64,000 nucleotides of DNA, from positions 21,591,825 to 21,655,824 of the forward strand of contig CM060104.1 of assembly GCA_030522415.1 (NCBI GenBank). The letters run 5' to 3'. Source of the DNA: Channallabes apus (Eukaryota; Chordata; Actinopteri; Siluriformes; Clariidae). Made by a program: the position numbers and the translations under genes. This document shows, piece by piece, positions 12,801 through 27,000 of this stretch. A model generated the notes under the pieces. The model was given only the letters and a program-made list of their open reading frames with translations. It was not told where the DNA came from and made no database searches. Every line of letters starts with the position of its first letter. Positions within the stretch are counted from its first letter, which is position 1.

Positions 12801-14935
12801 TATGAGATCATTTGTCTAATTGTTTGCTGTTAAACAATTAATAAACCATTGATAAATACTTTTGAAGATTAAAAATGCTTCCATTAATAGTTACATATCG
12901 CAGTTAAAATCGCAATTTCAATGTGTCAAAATAATCGCAATGTGAATATTTGATTAAAACACAGATTTTCCCTCTGAGAGATCCTTAACGAAGTATATTG
13001 TGCTTTCTCAAAAAAATAACCACAAACGCTATTTATCCTGTGACTTGGGCTGTGGTGGTTCTGAGGTTTTATTATTATTATTATTATTTTTTTTTGGAGG
13101 AATGTTTGGTTTGTAGGACACAAGCAGCGAAACCTGTGTGTTCTTCACAGAGAGCTAGGGGTATAGTAGGGGAAAACCATTTTTTAAATTATTATTTTGT
13201 TATGGCTTATCTTCTTGTTTTAAATAATGACATCATGTTGTTATTGTGCTTTAGATGTTGCTTTTGCCTACGACTAGAAACTGATGAAATCTGCATTTAG
13301 GGATCTGTTGTGCTTGGCAGGAGATGGATTTATTTTCTCTGTCAAACGCATTGGTATTCACACGGCACAAGTCGTTTTCAGGATCATCAAATGTTTGAAA
13401 ATATGTGACAACTTGCAGACCGAGAAACTTGCGTAGCTGTTGCACGCAGGACTTTGTAGCGAGTTGTCATTACTCTGTTCAGCGGAATTCAAGGAATCGT
13501 GTGTGATGATGCTTCAGATGCTCTGACACTTCAGACATAAATATTGTGTCCATTCATATCCGCAGCACTTTTTAGATTTCCGAATATTTCCTTACACCCC
13601 GCCCCCCCCCCAATGTTCCTCCTCCACATGGACCCGGTCCTGGTATGAAAGTGTTTCACCTCAAAACTTCCTGCCTCTCACTTTGATTGTTGCTTTGTGT
13701 TTATTCTTTCAGTGCGGTATATGCATGTGTGCTGCCTCCATGTTTGAAGAGCCTGTCGATATCCCATGTGGACACGTGTTCTGCAGGTCATGCTGGGAAA
13801 GGTGAGAGTTGTTTTTATCTACTAAAATTGAATTGGGCTTTTAAACCTAATTAGATGCACGATGCGTACCATATGCTACCTTGTGACAGCTGTTCTATTA
13901 TCATCCACCACTTGGACCAACATGTCCACTGAAGTCTGGACTCATTTGTTTAGTAAAGTGTCATCTTTGGCAGCTTTTTGAATTTGAAGATCCAGGAGGG
14001 AGAGGCTCATAACATCTTCTGCCCGGCTTATGACTGCTTCCAGCTGGTTCCTGTGGAGGTCATAGAAAGTGTCGTGTCCAGGGAGATGGACAAGCGGTAC
14101 CTGCAGTTTGACATTAAGGTATAAACTTACTATGGGAGACACTAATATACCGTATGCTACATTTTATAATCGGCTGTTTGTCCTTTGAGAATCCAATATG
14201 ACCTTGCAAGACTAATCCTAAGACGTATTTGCACTTGATGCTTTGTTTCAATCTAAATTTGTCCTCGAGTTATGAAATGAATCATCTGTTGCTCCACTGC
14301 TGACTTTTTAATTTAATCGCTAGCTGTTAATTTGTCACTGCTCAGTAACATTCCAGTTACAGTCTCCTAAAGGAACTCCGATGCGTAATGTGACATCTGG
14401 CTAAGACAGCTAGCATTAACCCTAAATGTGAGCTATAGGGAGAAAACCACGGTAATGATCTGCTGCCCCTGCAATCTGAACATGTCTTGGAATGATGCGT
14501 CTCATGCTGTGTACCCAATAACTATTCATTATGTTGCCATAACAACTCTGAATCTTTTCCTGGGATGCTTTAGTTCTGCCGTAATGCTGGTCAGGGTAGA
14601 GGTTACTAACGGACACGAACTGCTAGTATAAAATTAACCCCATCTTTACTTTAATTCTAAGCACAAATGCATTATAATAAAGAATAAGTGTACACAATGA
14701 TAATATTATGTATAATAGAGATTATTTACATTTTGCGATCCAATGGTTTATGTATTAATTATGATTTGGTGATACATTACTACACATTGTAAAACACAGT
14801 TGCTAAGCTGATATATAAAAAAAAGAGGATTTGTTTTTTTATTATGCTGCTTATGGAAATGATAAGAGTGCTGGGTTTACTTGGTCTATATTTATTTATG
14901 TTCTTCTTTCTTCCTGCCTCCCTGGTTTTTATTTC

Positions 14936-15001
<66 letters not shown>

Positions 15002-18000
15002 CCATCATATGTTCTGTGCCAGGCCTTTGTGGAGAACAACCCTGCCATCCGGTGGTGTCCGCGGGCAGGCTGTGAGAGAGCGGTACGCTTAGCGAGGCAG
15101 GGGCCTGGTGCCAGCGCCTCCGACCCGCTCAGCTTTCCTCTGCTCCAGGCCCCGGCTGTGGACTGCGGCAAAGGCCATCTCTTCTGCTGGTCAGTGCTGA
15201 TTCCCGCCACAGTGCCAAAACTACCGTCCTAAAACTAAGACACTGGCAGGTTCTACTTTTAAGAGCAGAGTTACAAGTTTCTTCTTTATTTCATCTTTTG
15301 ACAAGAAAATCATTGACTTAAATGTTACAGATTTGTCTTTTTAAAAACTACGTTTACACGCGTCTGCATTTTATGATGTGTGGTATATAATTTGTTTTCA
15401 TGGCATCGCAAATCACTGATCATCTCTTCCTTGTGGCTTCATCCCTTCTGTTCCAACTGCACACATGCACAGTCTTCAGTTATGCGTCTAGTACTGATCG
15501 TGCCAGGTTTCATTACACTTACCTCAGTGCACTTTTGTCTCCATTCCTCCATATGGCATTTGGACATTCGCTCAAAGCTCTGTCTATCTACAGTAAGTAT
15601 GACAGGAACATGACTCTGCTGTCCCTCATATTACTCCGTTTTGTGAACAGTCCCTCTCACTTACACAGTTAATTACTACTCTTCACTTAAGGATCCCGGC
15701 TTTTGGCATCAGTACGTTCTCAGACGTTGTCAGTAGTATGCCAGTTCAGAATAATTATTGTAGTTGTGGCGGGATTCCAAACTCTGATGGTTATTTCAGT
15801 CGTGTGTGCTTTTATGTACATTATATTCAACAATGACAAGTTGTTTTTTATTTACATTTTTTTTAACATTTACATAAACTGTTCCACTATGCACATCCTT
15901 CTCCCTGATTTGCAGTCTCAGTGTTTTTGCGTTTGACTCTGCAGGGAGTGCCAGGGGGAGGCTCATGAACCCTGTGACTGCCAAACATGGAAAATGTGGC
16001 TACAGAAAGTCACTGACATGAAGCCAGAAGAATGTGAGTATGGCTATGCGGTACATATGAACAACAAGTGCATAACTGCTACAAACTGGTGTTAGGGTTT
16101 TAATGTATTGGAGCTGTTTTAATGTATCGTCACACATTTGCCTTCATGCTTGGATTCTGTATATCTGAATTGTAGAACAGAAGTTTGTCAGATAGCAAGA
16201 TACATTTGATCGTTTTAGTGTTTTTCTCTCATATTGGATTAACAAGTGGAATTTTCTTGAATGGGATTGAAAGTGCCAGCAGTGTCTCATGAATGCTATT
16301 AAGGAGTTTATCCGTTTACATATTAAGTGTTTTCTTCTTAACTACCCATATGTCAAGTAGGAACTAGAACACCTCACACTAAATATTTTTGTTTCTACTT
16401 ATATATTATTGTAAATGAAAGTTTGCTTTTTTCTTGTTGTTGTCTGTGTGTGAAACAAGACAAATATCTATTTTTGTCCCTTTCCCCTGCAGTGGCAGGT
16501 GTAAGTGAGGCGTATGAGGATGCTGCCAACTGTCTGTGGTTGCTTACCAACTCCAAACCCTGCGCCAACTGCAAGTCCCCCATTCAGAAGAATGAAGGCT
16601 GCAACCACATGCAGTGTGCCAAGGTGCTCTTTAGTTTCTGCTCTGAGGTGCCAGGGCATAAATATCAAACCATACTCATGACCTTAATACCCCCCCCCCC
16701 TTTAACTGCAAGACTGGAACAATAATATGAGCTGTACTTTGTGTATTCTGATTTTGGACATAAACTAATAAATATTCAAAATCACAATTTTATGAATATC
16801 CTGATTGGATATATCCTGATTTTGTTACAATTTCTAGGCCTTGAAACTTGGGGGGGGGGGAAGCCGTCATAATTCAAGGTTTACACCTTTCCAACTGAAT
16901 TGAACATAAGTTTGAATTAAATGTAGCTCATTCCCTATAACATTACTTAAAAACCAAGGGCAGCATTTAAACAATAACAAATAACTTATAATATACGAGT
17001 TAAACTAACGGAAACAAAAATCTACAGCACTACTGTCTATGTTATGTCATTTGTTACTGTTATTTCTTAGAAAATAATTTACAAACATGGCAAATAATTC
17101 ACTCCTACCACGCAGGATGCCATATGGGAATAGTTCAGAGTCTGCTACTTTTAGGATGTTTTTTCCTTCCTCAAATGCCTCTAAAGTCTTGAGCGTGTAT
17201 TGAGCAATTGTGAGCATGTGGGTGCGTGTGTCTTCCGAAAATAAATTGCATGTGATGTTTTGAGATTGGCTTAAGTGTGTGCAATGAGTGGGTTGCAAGA
17301 CTATTTCGCTAATTCGGCCCATTGGAGGCTTTTTAACACACAAAACCTTTGATAAAGTAATGACATTAAAATGTGTTTCTGTTGCACCACTGAGAAGCTT
17401 GTGCACTCTGCACATAAACAGATCTATCCAAGGCTGATCAGTCATGGCTGATCAAACTGAAGACCAGAAGATTCTGGCCACTTGCTGATCAGGGTTTGAC
17501 ATTAACTTTTTTGCTCACTGGCCAAATGTGGCTAGTGGATTTCCGGAGTCACTCGCCATTCAGCCTTTTTACTCGCCACAATTTTGTTACCAGAAAATCG
17601 CAGTTTTTTCTTCACCATGATACGTTAATGTTTGTTAGATCTAGATTTACTTATAAATGACAGCATACACTGTATCACTATAGTAGTAGTCAAGTATTCA
17701 GTACTGTTAAGATCCCAATATAAAAACATGCAAACATGAACAGTATATTCTGCTTATTGAACTTAAATTCAAGCCTCTTATCACATGACATTGAAAAATA
17801 ACAGATTCAGTACAACTGAACTCATTCTTATATTAAAAATACAGCAACTCAGAACATTTATCATTTTAGTGTGTTGTTATGTATTATTATTATTATTATT
17901 TAAAAAAATTATAGGTATTATAATAGGTATAGGTATTATATAGTATAGGTATTATTATTCATTATTTATTATTATATCAGAATTCTGAGTTAAGACAATG

Positions 18001-21000
18001 GACTCTGGTCTATCTTGTTGTGTTGACTCTATAGTGTGAGGTAATTCAATCATTCAACATGAAATCTAAATAGATTTTAGGGGCAAACATTCTCATCCTG
18101 TTGAGAAACAATAGCTGTGTGTGTGTGTGTGTGTTAGTGATGCGCGGGTCGTCTGGTTAAAAATCCAAATTAAAAATCCATGTATGTGGCATGCAATTCC
18201 CTATAGCCTATATTAAATATTTGGGAATATCTATTTTCATATTTTATTAAGTTCTTTGATAAGGTTACGTCACGTGTCAAGTAACGAAAGCGCCAAGCAG
18301 CTGCCGCTGCCAGTTACAACAAAAACAAAGAAATAAAAGTGAAGATGGAAGACGAGGTGCGGGAGAAATTGAGGTCGGGAATTTGCATCATCACATCGTT
18401 TAACGGGTGCGGGGCGGGTTGTAAAAATAGATCCAGTGGTGCGGGGCGGCCAAATAATTTCATAAAAGCGAGACCCGCGGGTTGGAAAAATACCCGACCC
18501 GCGCATCACTGTGTGTGTGTGTGTGTGTGTAGAGAGAGGTATTAAACATGTGTAGAGAGAGGTATTACATGTCCTTATTACATTTATGCGCGTAATATTA
18601 TGTTGCAATGCGTTTATTATATCGGATGACTTTAGTCTCATTAGCCACTTTGGCGGGTAGTTTATTCTTTGGTATGACAATATATTTTTGTTGTAGTTTT
18701 CTCTAAAGTTATTATCCGCCCCAGCCGAATTTTACCCACATTTGGCGGGTGGGCGGGTGCCAATGTCAAACCCTGTTGCTGACCGCCAAGTGGATCTCGA
18801 TTGTTAATGTAATGAGTCATTTAGAAACAGGAGTTTCTTGGAGTCGATTCGAGTGAATTGACACACATCTCCATGAATTATATTGCTATTGAGCTACATA
18901 ATCTAACAGTAACGATGTACAGTATGGAAAAACTGTTTATTTTAGCAGAGGAAAATGGTTGATGTATTGAATTCTGTAAGTAGACATTTATTTCACATTT
19001 CTCAGTTGTTTCCTGCCACAGGTTAAAATATCTTTGTGGATATTTTTATAAAATGTCTTTTGTCATGCTGATTTCAAGAGATGAAAAAAGAGGCTGTTGA
19101 GATGCAGTAAAATGCAAAAAGTGTTCTTATTTTTTTCTTTTTTTAAATATAAAATAAACAGCTTTGTTATAAGAGAAATGAAAACTCATGATATGCTCTT
19201 ATTTGTATTTAACTTTCTGGAGGTAACAGTTTGCAACACCCTGTCACTGATTCTTTTCCTATAGCAGCATGTTCTTTCATGACAGTCTTGGTTACAGTCT
19301 CAGCACTACTGATAATGCAGAAGACTTTTTCCTTTTATCTGTATCATTTGATCACAGGTTCTCCCCTTTTTATTGTAGCATATAGATAGTCACTGTCTAG
19401 CAGTGTCCTGGCAAAATGCATTAAACACAGCTAAATGATTTATTAAATCATCACATTAGGCTTTTTATACATTTTAATAAGCATTGTAATAGTGTATAGT
19501 CCAGAGTGATCATATGCTGCTGCCCTTGTGTCTGCACAGTGTAAGTATGATTTTTGCTGGATCTGTCTGGAGGAGTGGAAGAAGCACAGCTCTTCCACAG
19601 GAGGATATTACCGCTGCACTCGCTATGAAGTTATCCAGCAGGTGGAAGAGCAGTCTAAAGAAATGACTGTGGAGGTAGATACATTTCTATTCATCATACA
19701 CACTTTGTATAGCTATAGAATGTGTGAATGATTCATTTTAACCTTAGGAAAGAATATTAATCAAAACCTTTCTTTATCTCAGTTAATCTGCACTGAGTAT
19801 TGTAACAGTTTGTCCGATTTTATTTAAATATGCAGGCCGAGAAGAAGCACAAGAGCTACCAGGAACTTGATCGCTTTATGCACTACTATACACGCTTCAA
19901 AAATCATGAGCACAGCTACCAGGTAACGGATTGCTTTACACAGTTTCTCACTGTAGTAGGGTTACACTCGGTCCTAATGTTCCCTCTAACCGTTTCATTT
20001 AGCTGGAAGAGCGTCTCCTTAAAACGGCCAAAGACAAGATGGAGCAGTTGAGCAAAGTCCTGAGTGGAAGTAAGGCTATGTATTTGTCTCACACAATTGC
20101 CTCTCGTCTGAGCGTTAGGACTCTGAGCATTAGAGAGACAGAATGAAACACTTTACCTTGCTCTTGCAGGGGAAGGAGGTGCTCCAGACACTACTTTTAT
20201 TGAAGATGCAGTCCATGAACTTCTTAAGACTCGTCGTATCCTCAAGTGCTCTTACCCTTATGGTTTCTTTCTGGAGCCTAAAAGCACCAAGAAAGAGATC
20301 TTTGAACTTATGCAGGTAAGGCTCCATCCATTCCTGTTTCTTTAGCACAGGGCTTGGAGTCCCTCTCAATGTGTGTGTAGGGTTGTGTGTATCGTCCGGA
20401 ATTTTACGGTGCCAAATTGATACTTTTGAAACGGTACCAGTGCTTAAATGGTGCCATTCCACAGCAAATGGTGGATAAGATTAAAGAACATATTTTTATA
20501 AAACATGAACAATATATTAAAAGGTTTAAGTATACATTAATATAAGAAAATACAAAACACAACAAATTTACATACTACCTATAATATAATATAACTACAA
20601 TAATTTAACACCTGTAGCAATGATGTGGTTAATACTGTGTACTTGATGTGCTACAAACCAGCTTCAAATTTCAGCAAATCTTTTGCAGAAATATGACCAT
20701 TATTTTGCCAGACCATCTTATCTGGCAAAATACGCCACCTCTCCTGACTTGGGTATCGCTGGTGTGACTTGGGGCCGGGGATGCCCACCCTGCCAGCTAA
20801 TGTCCACAAGCTATTAAACACCGTGTATCCCTCTGCTTTTAAGTTCATCCCGTGTTTTCTTAAATATTTCATTGGGCTAGATGGGTTTCCCTCCCTCTTT
20901 ACACGCAATTGTTCAACGACATTTGTTGCCATGTCATGATGTTGAAATCCCTTGTTGTGAAATCCGGCCACACTGCAGAATGTTTAGCTTTAGGCATTTT

Positions 21001-24000
21001 AATTTAATTGTGTTTAGCTTAGCGTGCAAATGCTACCTGTTGCCGTCAGAGCAAGTGTAGTTACCGCGTGTACGTGCTTTAACAGCTGTTTCAGAGAACC
21101 AGAGAACAAATATTTCAATCGATCGCTCTGGCATTTAAGTGACATGGAAACACTTTACCAAGGCAGGCATCAAAGTGAGGCACCAAAATCTGCGTTCAAC
21201 CCTACAGTATGTCTGTCTCCGTTAAAGCACCTCAGATTTGTACACGTCTAAATACCTTTATTTTACTCCACCAAATGAGCTGAACAACAAGCTGGGCGAG
21301 AGGTATTTCTTACAGTATATGAGGTCACAATAGGAGGAAAATTCGAATTGCCTTGTTTAAGCCCTGGCAAACACACAATTGAAAAATGCGTAACATTAAA
21401 GAGTTTACACACAATGGAGACCCATCTGAAGAAAAATAGAACGGGAATTTCAAGTAATAAGTCCTTTAACTGTTTAGTCATTGTGCTGGGCAGCAGGGTA
21501 GTGGAGTGCAGTCTTTGAGTCTTGTTCATGTTCACTCCTGTTGCTCTCCTCAGACTGATTTAGAGATGGTAACGGAGGACCTTGCCCAAAAAGTGAACAG
21601 GCCCTACCTGCGTACCCCTCGCCATAAGATAATCCGTGCCGCCTGCCTGGTGCAACAGAAGAGGCAGGAGTTCCTGGCCTCTGTGGCTCGAGGCGTGGCA
21701 CCAAACGACTCCCCAGAAGCCCCACGACGCAGGTTTGAAAACCTCTCCTACTTATTTTATCTCCGCTGCACAGATTTATTTATGTCACCCAGATTTTTTT
21801 TTCCATGTAGGTTAGCTTAGGGAGTGCAGCAATTTTCAGTCAGCAGTTTCACATCAGTCATGCTTCAAGAAGTGTAATAAGGATCCTAATTAGTATGTAA
21901 CATTATCCACATCCGTATCTGAGACGTTTCAGATGTGACTCCAGTTCCTTCCGCCCCATAGCCTGGTATCGGCAAGCAGTCCATTTATTAGACAGATGGA
22001 TTTTTCTTCTGATGTTTCACTGTTACATATGATGATATGGTTCAGCTCAGAGATGATCCATAAGTTAATTGCTTTCCAGAAAAAGAAAAAAATAATAATA
22101 ATTATCTGTTGTATGGAACTTGACATGTGGTCATGTAGATTGTAGTATTGCATGTTGATCATTTTTTCCATTTTCATAGTTTTGCTGGGGGCACTTGGGA
22201 CTGGGAGTACCTGGGATTTGCGTCTCCAGAGGTAATACATTTTTTTGTTGTTGTTGAATCATGTTAAATAAATGGTATTTGCATGTTGGCCTAGTGAAAA
22301 TTAATACACTTAAAGGGAAATTCTTTATCTCTTTCTTAACTACCAGAATATCATCTGGTTTAATTATGTTGTTAAATTTGCATTCCCTATTTTGTATCAT
22401 AATGACAGTGCATTATTATGATTATTATGATGATGCAGTTTAGATTAGACTTGCAGTAGTTAAAGTAGCTCTAGTTATAAACTAGTTTTGGAAACGTTTC
22501 TCTTATAGCTCACATGTTCAAAGTAATCTGACAACATACAGTGGTGTGAAAAACTATTTGCCCCCTTCCTGATTTCTTATTCTTTTGCATGTTTGTCACA
22601 CTTAAATGTTTCTGCTCATCAAAACTGTTAACTGTTAGTCAAAGATAACATAATTGAACATAAAATGCAGTTTTTAAATGAAGGTTTACGTTATTAAGGG
22701 AGAAAAAAAACTCCAAATCTACATGGCCCTGTGTGAAAAAGTGATTGCCACCCTTGTTAAAAAATAACTTAACTGTGGTTTATCACACCTGAGTTCAACT
22801 TCTGTAGTCACACCAAGGCCTGATTACTGCCACACCTGTTTCAATCAAGAAATCACTTAAATAGGAGCTACCTGACACAGAGAAGTAGACCAAAAGCACC
22901 TCAAAAGCTAGACATCATGCCAAGATCCAAAGAAATTCAGGAACAAATGAGAACAAAAGTAATTGAGATCTATCAGTCTGGTAAAGGTTATAAAGTCTTT
23001 TCTAAAGCTTTGGGACTCCAGCGAACCACAGTGAGAGCCATTATCCACAAATGGCAAAAACATGGAACAGTGGTGAACCTTCCCAGGAGTGGCCGGCCGA
23101 CCAAATTTACCCCAAGAGCGCAGAGACGACTCATCCGAGAGGCCACAAAAGACCCCAGGACAACATCTAAAGAACTGCAGGCCTCACTTGCCTCAATTAA
23201 GGTCAGTGTTCACGACTCCACCATAAGAAAGAGACTGGGCAAAAACGGCCTGCATGGCAGATTTCCAAGGCGCAAACCACTTTTAAGCAAAAAGAACATT
23301 AAGGCTCGTCTGAATTTTGCTAAAAAACATCTCAATGATTGCCAAGACTTTTGGGAAAATACCTTGTGGACCGACGAGACAAAAGTTGAACTTTTTGGAA
23401 GGTGCGTGTCCCGTTACATCTGGCGTAAAAGTAACACAGCATTTCAGAAAAAGAACATCATACCAACAGTAAAATATGGTGGTGGTAGTGTGATGGTCTG
23501 GGGTTGTTTTGCTGCTTCAGGACCTGGAAGGCTTGCTGTGATAGATGGAACCATGAATTCTACTGTCTACCAAAAAATCCTGAAGGAGAATGTCCGGCCA
23601 TCTGTTCGTCAACTCAAGCTGAAGCGATCTTGGGTGCTGCAGCAGGACAATGACCCAAAACACACCAGCAAATCCACCTCTGAATGGCTGAAGAAAAACA
23701 AAATGAAGACTTTGGAGTGGCCTAGTCAAAGTCCTGACCTGAATCCTATTGAGATGTTGTGGCATGACCTTAAAAAGGCGGTTCATGCTAGAAAACCCTC
23801 AAATAAAGCTGAATTACAACAATTCTGCAAAGATGAGTGGGCCAAAATTCCTCCAGAGCTCTGTAAAAGACTCGTTGCAAGTTATCGCAAACGCTTGATT
23901 GCAGTTATTGCTGCTAAGGGTGGCCCAACCAGTTATTAGGTTCAGGGGGCAATTACTTTTTCACACAGGGCCATGTTGGTTTGGATTTTTTTTCTCCCTA

Positions 24001-27000
24001 AATAATAAAACCCCTCATTTAAAAACTGCATTTTGTGTTCAATTATGTTATCTTTGACTAATAGTTAAATGTGTTTGATGATCAGAAACATTTTGTGTGA
24101 CAAACATGCAAAAGAATAAGAAATCAGGAGGGGGGCAAATTGTTTTTCACACCACTGTAGATGTACATGTGTATTTTATCTGTTCATGTAGAGGATTTAA
24201 TTTTGTTTTCTTTCTAATCCTATTTTTTATTACTACTTATCTATTTGATTTATATTTAAAGCTTGTATTTAGTATATATCTTAGATATATAGAATATCTT
24301 GCAAAACGCCTGTAGTTTTATTACAGAGAATCTTTTTATCTTGCCAGAATGCGGGAAGGCGTGCTAAACACGTCTGCCATAAAGTATTTAGAATAATACT
24401 TCCCTTTGTGTATTATTTGTGCAAAACCTGCGTTTGATAGTGGATATTTGATTTAGGGAAACCTTTTAACCTTTCAGAATGCTAGGTAATGAAGTAGCTG
24501 CTATATCAGAAATAATTCTGAGTTGTATTGTTTACTGATAGTTGCTTGCATAAAGTTTTACTAGAACATAACAGACTGTAGATCAAACCAAGCATGCTGA
24601 GATTTGAGGTGCAACACTATTGGATGTCTGAGTTATGTTCATGCACAGCTGAATGGTATTCCACTGCTATTCTGTTCCAATTCAAAGATCCAGGAGAGTC
24701 AGGCAATTCTCGGGGGAATTGATCCGAGAGTCCACATTCAAAATGCAGGAGGCCAGCGGCAGGTATTACTGAACCCCATTCCCCCCAATATTCTTCCATT
24801 TTAGGGATGGCAGCATCAGCAACGGAATGGCACCTGTCATCTGCACTCCATCAGTCTGTTCATTGTTCGCTCTTTTATTTGACAGCATGCTCCTTTTCTT
24901 TCCTTTCCTTTTTTTTCGGTTGTGTTCTCTGCAGTTGACTTAAAAACGATCTCATGCCTGAGAGAATATTACTTTTTGTTTGTTGTGGAGTTGCATCTCT
25001 TAGGGAGCCCCTTAAAAAAGAAAACCAGCTTTGGTTTGGTATTGTTGAAAATCTCCTCCATTCCCTTGCAAGCATGTACATGAAGCAGCCATGTACATAC
25101 TTTATTTTAGAATATTGTGGCTCCCAGAGTATGACATGGTAAGATTTAAACTGTGGTTTAATAAATGGGGTGTTTTGCTTTTTATGTTTTGTATGGGTGT
25201 AACGGTACGCGTTCGGTACAGGAATCGCGGAACAGGAAGTTTGTCTCTGATGGACAGTCGACTGAAACAGCGAATAAAGGGAACGTTAGCTAACTAATAC
25301 TAATGAAAAGGCAGCAAAGCATTTTTTTTCTTTCTGAAAAAGATAAACATGTATTTCTGCAGAAAATGGAAACTAATGCAAAGTTTAGCTGAGCATGACA
25401 TCTGTCGGCTTCTGTTTTTTTTTTTCTCCGAATAAATGGAGGTTTTGATGGAGTCTTCATATGTAAGTGAATTAAATAATTTAAAACACAACCTACTTGT
25501 ATTCACTTTACCCATAAGCCTTAATGTCAGGTTAGGTTTTCTAATTAACTACTATTTTATTTTTTATTTATTTAATTTTTTTATTTTTTTATAGTATTAA
25601 TATATTAAGAAAAAAATATCTGTGTACATTTTTATGTGCATTGTATATGTTCGGGAAATTATGGCCAGTCTGGCAATGTTTACAAGTTAGTACAGAGCTG
25701 TGTTTAAAGTTAATGTTCATAATAAATTAAAAGAATCGTAATTTTTTTTCCCACTTCACTTTACCGAAAACGTATCGAAGTCTGTACCGCGCCATGAATT
25801 TTGCGTACCGTTACACCGCTAATGTTTCCTGCACCTAAAACTATATACACTAAGTAAGGATGAGATAAAAGCAAAATAGAAGAAAGGACTACTTCCTAAT
25901 CATGATTCATGCAATGTACAGTAGTATGTTTTCTTTAGTATAATTCTTTGAGCCTAGACTTTTGCATGCAGCTTTGAGTGCATTCAGTTTTAATCAAAAT
26001 CTAGTAAATATTTTTGCTCAAATGACAAATGATGGCTAAAATAGATTTTTAGCAGTTTGTCAAAATCTTGGTTGTTATTTTTCTGTTATTATTAGAATTA
26101 TTATTATTATGTTTTAAAGGTAACATTTCTTTGTGCAAGTTGCTTGTCCTACTGCTATAATTGAAACAACTCCTGTTATCTGATTGCTTTAAGTTACAGT
26201 AATACCCTTGTTCTTGATGACTTTACAAAACAGTTTCCACAAGTCCAGTCCTGGAAAACCACTGTACAGTTTGTTTATTTATTTATTTATTTATATTCTT
26301 TTTGGCTAGCCTGCCAGATGTGCTGTGGCCATACAGGTCTGGATTTGTGTCTCAGTTTTGTGGAGGTTGCTTTGAGGTTTCCCGTGAACATGTTTTTAAC
26401 AGGCTCTTCTTCAGCAGGGTAGGGGGGAGTCTTCTGTGCATGGGCTCAACAGCTCCTCTGAAGTGGTTCTGTACCTTGTGTCTTATGTTCCACTGTAGGA
26501 GTATGCAGAGTTCCAGTACAGGCGCCGACACAGACAGCGAAGGCGTGGAGACATGACTAGTCTGCGCAGTAACACCCCGGACTCCGAGGAGCCCAACCCA
26601 AGCAATTTAGGTACTGTAACTTCGAGACCCAGAACGCTACGGTAATCATTTTTTATAAAATGCTCGGCCTAGCTTCTGCTGCCTTACAGGAAACGACTTG
26701 GGATAGCGCAAATCCTTTACTAGGATAATGTGCTTCACTCTACAGTATATGGCGTTGCTGTAATTGTGGATAAAAGCTTAATAGTGTTAGGAATTATGCT
26801 TCAAGGAAGAAAAGAGAGAAGTTTTTTTATAAGTTGATTTCTAACTCTTTTTTTTTTTTTTTTTTTTGTCCCCCTTCCCCCTGCCCAATCTCTTAGACTC
26901 AGAACAAGTTGGTTGTAGTCAGAGGCAAGGATTACCTATGGTAAGTTTTGCAACTTTTTAAATGATACTTTCCGTAAAGAAAAAAATTAAACAAAATGTG

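Noticed and set aside
14831..15232. Open frames in all three plus frames across the CT microsatellite
   Set aside because: They are products of the repeat (Leu-Ser runs) with coding exon 8 of ankib1 attached; only one frame is used after splicing.
23517..23786. 89-codon minus-strand frame in the Tc1 element
   Set aside because: Antisense to the intact transposase and without a motif.
24604..24804. Possible extra ankib1 exon in the long 3' intron
   Set aside because: Coding exons 16 and 17 join in phase and match the conserved protein (ASPE|EYAEF) without it.
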